Origin: Actinomadura rayongensis
GTDB taxonomy: Bacteria > Actinomycetota > Actinomycetes > Streptosporangiales > Streptosporangiaceae
DNA: 64,000 nucleotides
NCBI RefSeq assembly: GCF_009831215.1
Contig: NZ_WUTW01000005.1
Location: forward strand, 419,544-483,543
Reading direction: 5' to 3'
Under the pieces are notes generated by a model. That model had not been told where the DNA came from and ran no database searches. It saw only the letters and a program-made list of their open reading frames with translations. The translations under genes and the position numbers were made by a program. Shown here one piece after another: positions 61,625 through 64,000 of this stretch; the stretch's first letter is position 1, and the number at the start of each line of letters is the position of its first letter.

Positions 61625-62578
61625 TCAGAACAGCCGATGCGCTGTGGGGTGATGGAGGTGGGGCGCTGTGACGTCCGGCCAGCGGCTGGTCACACAGTCG
61701 GACGCGGTCGCGCAGGCCGTGGTGAGGGTGGTTCCTGCGGCGAGTAGCCGGTAGAGCGGCTCGGCGAATTCGCGGGCGTAGTCGTCGTGGAGTTGGTCGG
61801 GCCAGGCGATGACTGCCAGGCTCGGTGATGCGAGGCGTGCCGCCAGGGCGGTCGCGTCGCACATGCTCAGCACGACGAGCTTCAGATGGGCCGGGGCGCG
61901 GCGGATCTGTCGCGCCAGCATTTGGTGGTCCGTCCATAGCGGCCTCCCGTCGCGGGAGAGGACGACGCCGCCGTTCTCGTGGTGCGCCGCTATGTGCAGG
62001 ACCGCTGGCCGGTAGCGGATGAGAGCGGGTGTGATCTCCGACAGGTCGGGGCAGGTGAGATCCTGGAAACGGTCGGGGCCTAGCGCCGTGCGGATGGAGG
62101 CGACCTCGGGGCCGAAGAAGTTGCCGCCGGGCCGCGGGTCACCGGAGATCACCAGAACTTCCCGGCGTTCGACGGCCGTCGTGCGGTCGGTGACCGTGTG
62201 CTGGGCGTTGAAGTGCGCGGGCTGGGAGATCGAGAAGGATTGGGACACCTGCATCGACATGTTTTGCTGCGACGATGAGGGGCGTGGGGGCGTCCACGTC
62301 GTGAGGTCGATCGTCGTCGTGGGTGGTTCTTGCGGTGGGGTGACCGTTTTCGGAGCGTCGTTGAAGAGCCATTCCTTGATCTCCGGCTCCGGCAGTCCGA
62401 GAGCTACGGCTATGACGTCCCAGGCGTAGCCGTCGCCGCGGTAGCGGCGTGCCTCGGTGAGTGCGAGCGCCACGGCCTGGTCGCGTTCGCCTTCGGTGAG
62501 TGAGGCACGGATGAGGCGGCCTAGGTTGTTGAGCTGGCGGAGCGCCGTGAGCGGAAGGACGCCCCGCTCGGAGGTCAT
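61625..62578 (-). CDS. CHAT-domain caspase-like protease
   Basis: This 317-residue protein has an N-terminal helical region (about 10-70) that may be an adaptor, a Pro/Thr/Ser/Gln-rich linker (75-130) and a C-terminal CHAT domain. The catalytic pair is visible: His199 in VLHIAAHHENGG and Cys240 in LVVLSMCDAT. CHAT proteases are death- or defence-type effectors activated by a sensor partner. It overlaps the upstream TPR gene by 4 nt (ATGA), so the TPR protein is its likely sensor or regulator. The target is unknown. Confidence 0.85.
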   Translation of the reverse strand: MTSERGVLPLTALRQLNNLGRLIRASLTEGERDQAVALALTEARRYRGDGYAWDVIAVALGLPEPEIKEWLFNDAPKTVTPPQEPPTTTIDLTTWTPPRPSSSQQNMSMQVSQSFSISQPAHFNAQHTVTDRTTAVERREVLVISGDPRPGGNFFGPEVASIRTALGPDRFQDLTCPDLSEITPALIRYRPAVLHIAAHHENGGVVLSRDGRPLWTDHQMLARQIRRAPAHLKLVVLSMCDATALAARLASPSLAVIAWPDQLHDDYAREFAEPLYRLLAAGTTLTTACATASDCVTSRWPDVTAPHLHHPTAHRLF

Positions 62579-64000
62579 GCTCCGCCGTTCGGCCTATCCG
62601 TTCCGCCTTGGGCTGCTTCTAGGACGGCGGCGAGGTCGTTGTAGCTTTCGGCTCGCTCCGGTTGCTTGCGGGCCAGGCGGCGGAGCCGCGCCGCACCGAC
62701 CTCGCGTTGGGCGGCGGTGGCCTCGTCCGCGGCGCGCCTCATCACCTCCAACGAGTCGCCTGTGCCGGTGGTGTCCTGCCAGAGGGTCATGAGGGCGCCG
62801 ACGAAGGCGGCGATGAACGGGACACGGCTCAGGGTCGGAGAAGCCGCCCACAACGCGGCGATGGCGGCGGCGTCAAGGGCCTCGATGAAGGCGATGGCCA
62901 GATCGGCTGCGGCCGTGATGTCGACGACGGCGTCATAGGCGTCATCGAGCGATGTCCGTTGTCCGAGTACCAGAATCCCGAGGTGCTGCTGGATTGTCGG
63001 CGTGTCACCGGCTGTTTGAAGCACCTCGATGATCGCTGGATCATCGGCGAGGTCCGGATGCTGATGGATGAAGTTCCGGGATTCAGTCCATGTCGGGGTT
63101 TCCAGCCAACGTCTTACCAGGTCGACTCGCGCATACCCGGTCCTTTCGCGTTCCAGGACGGGATCGAGACCGCCCTCCTCGATCGCATCCAGGAGGGACT
63201 GGAGTTCGGCCAGCGCTCGAACTTCCGGATAGAGCGAGCAAGCGAGATCGAGCGCCGCTCTCACCGCCGGTGACTGCAGATGTGCAAACTCCTCGCGCAG
63301 GAAGCGTTCCTGCCCTTCCCACGCATGGGGAGCAAGCCAACGGTTAAACAGCGCCACCTGTTCGTCTGGTAGCGGATGCGTCGCCCAAGCGGGTAGCGCC
63401 GCAACGCCGGGGTCTGTATCCGTCGCCTCGGGTGCCTGTGTGACGGCGGCGCGTACAGCCCGCCGCGCTCGACCGCGCCACGCGGCGTCATCCTCCTGAT
63501 CGGCGGTCTCCGCAGCAACTATCAGGCCGGCCGCTGCCTTGCTGTGGTTGCCGCGTGAGCGGTGGAACCGAACGGAAACCAAGGCGCATTCAGCCCGGAC
63601 TCCCGCCCGCAAGCCCGCCGATCCAGCGGACAATGCACGGTCCAGGTCGTCCTCACAGTCTGCCTCAACCATGCGATACGCGATGTTGTTCAGCGACGTG
63701 GCGAGGTTGGGGAGGAACGCGGCCGGGTTGGCGTCAGCCAGCGTCCGATGGATCTGGACTGCTTCTTCGATACTGGCCAGCGCCTCCGCGCGGTCACCGG
63801 TATTGGCCTGCTGATTCGACAGGTTGTTCAGCGAGCCGGCGAGGTCGGGGAGGAACGCGGCCGGGTTGGCGTCAGCCAGCGTCCGTCGGATCTGGACTGC
63901 TTCTTCGATACTGGCCAGCCCCCCCGCGCGGTCACCGGTATTGGCCTGCTGATTCGACAGGTTGTTCAGCGAGCCGGCGAGGTCGGGGAGGAACGCGGCC
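62575..64000 (-). CDS. TPR-repeat protein, partner of the CHAT protease (5' end outside window)
   Basis: The frame is open to the window edge, so at least 475 residues are visible. The N-terminal visible part consists of 46-residue TPR-like units (NPAAFLPDLAGSLNNLSNQQ, then ANTGDRAEALASIEEAVQIR). The remaining 350 residues are helical with no enzymatic motif (HQHPDLADDPAIIEVLQTAG, later IAALWAASPTLSRVPFIAAF). It is translationally coupled to the CHAT gene. A missing upstream part could hold a further sensor domain. An internal ATG at 63672 lies within the repeat array and is not the start. Confidence 0.82.
   Translation of the reverse strand, partial: AAFLPDLAGSLNNLSNQQANTGDRAGGLASIEEAVQIRRTLADANPAAFLPDLAGSLNNLSNQQANTGDRAEALASIEEAVQIHRTLADANPAAFLPNLATSLNNIAYRMVEADCEDDLDRALSAGSAGLRAGVRAECALVSVRFHRSRGNHSKAAAGLIVAAETADQEDDAAWRGRARRAVRAAVTQAPEATDTDPGVAALPAWATHPLPDEQVALFNRWLAPHAWEGQERFLREEFAHLQSPAVRAALDLACSLYPEVRALAELQSLLDAIEEGGLDPVLERERTGYARVDLVRRWLETPTWTESRNFIHQHPDLADDPAIIEVLQTAGDTPTIQQHLGILVLGQRTSLDDAYDAVVDITAAADLAIAFIEALDAAAIAALWAASPTLSRVPFIAAFVGALMTLWQDTTGTGDSLEVMRRAADEATAAQREVGAARLRRLARKQPERAESYNDLAAVLEAAQGGTDRPNGGA
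63700..64000 (-). repeat. Near-identical 138-bp tandem coding repeats
   Basis: Blocks starting GGCGAGGT(C/T)GGGGAGGAACGC occur at 63700, 63838 and 63976, exactly 138 bp (46 codons) apart and nearly identical in DNA. The array continues beyond the window. Confidence 0.85.

Overview
The window is high-GC actinomycete DNA, probably from the Thermomonosporaceae/Streptosporangiales (for example Actinomadura). The genus is an inference from gene content: XRE/DUF397 pairs, a BldC-type regulator, crotonyl-CoA carboxylase/reductase next to a type I PKS, and a TPR-CHAT pair. GC falls only around 57-60 kb, where a decayed integrase abuts a tRNA-Ser.

0-9.8 kb is lipid and redox metabolism. It holds a thiolase/lipid-transfer protein, a TetR plus ABM-truncated haemoglobin pair, a YceI protein under a promoter with a palindromic operator, and an acyl desaturase. 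Divergent from the desaturase is a tightly overlapping operon: cytochrome P450, a cyclooxygenase-like haem protein, a serine lipase and a small helical protein. I read this as a candidate bacterial oxylipin pathway: the lipase releases acyl chains, the desaturase makes substrate, the COX-like enzyme forms hydroperoxides and the P450 rearranges them. The P450 has Asn in place of the usual I-helix Thr, which fits a hydroperoxide isomerase or peroxygenase. This is the most attractive undescribed system here.

9.8-16 kb holds an orphan histidine kinase, a GCS2-type ligase, a NUDIX hydrolase, a secreted protein, an XRE/DUF397 pair, and a Phd antitoxin followed by a dead VapC. 16-30 kb looks like a small polyketide/glycolipid cluster: PucR regulator, CCR, one 2147-residue PKS (ACP-KS-AT-DH-KR-ACP-dead ACP-TE), an MFS exporter with a 400-residue repetitive tail, a sterol-type glycosyltransferase and a DUF664 protein. 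30-38.5 kb holds XRE/MFS, VOC/MarR and macro-domain genes, a hydrolase, and a frameshifted Ser/Thr kinase joined to a STAND-type winged-helix region and a WD40-like propeller.

38.5-44.6 kb is sparse: a MazG-like protein, a long non-coding stretch with an 18-bp palindrome, an AraC regulator, a second XRE locus with tandem DUF397 genes, and a BldC-like gene. 44.7-52.7 kb has a beta-helix/double AAA+ fusion and a three-gene peptide-ligase operon (GCS2-ATP-grasp, AsnB-like amidotransferase, EgtC-like amidotransferase). 52.8-56.9 kb has hydrolases and lipoproteins. 57-60 kb is the low-GC remnant with an ECF-like sigma factor and its partner. 60-64 kb has tRNA-Ser(GCT), tRNA-Arg(ACG), a lipoprotein, a CHAT protease and the 3' part of a TPR gene that runs off the window.

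All calls come from reading the sequence and from motif knowledge. No database search was run.
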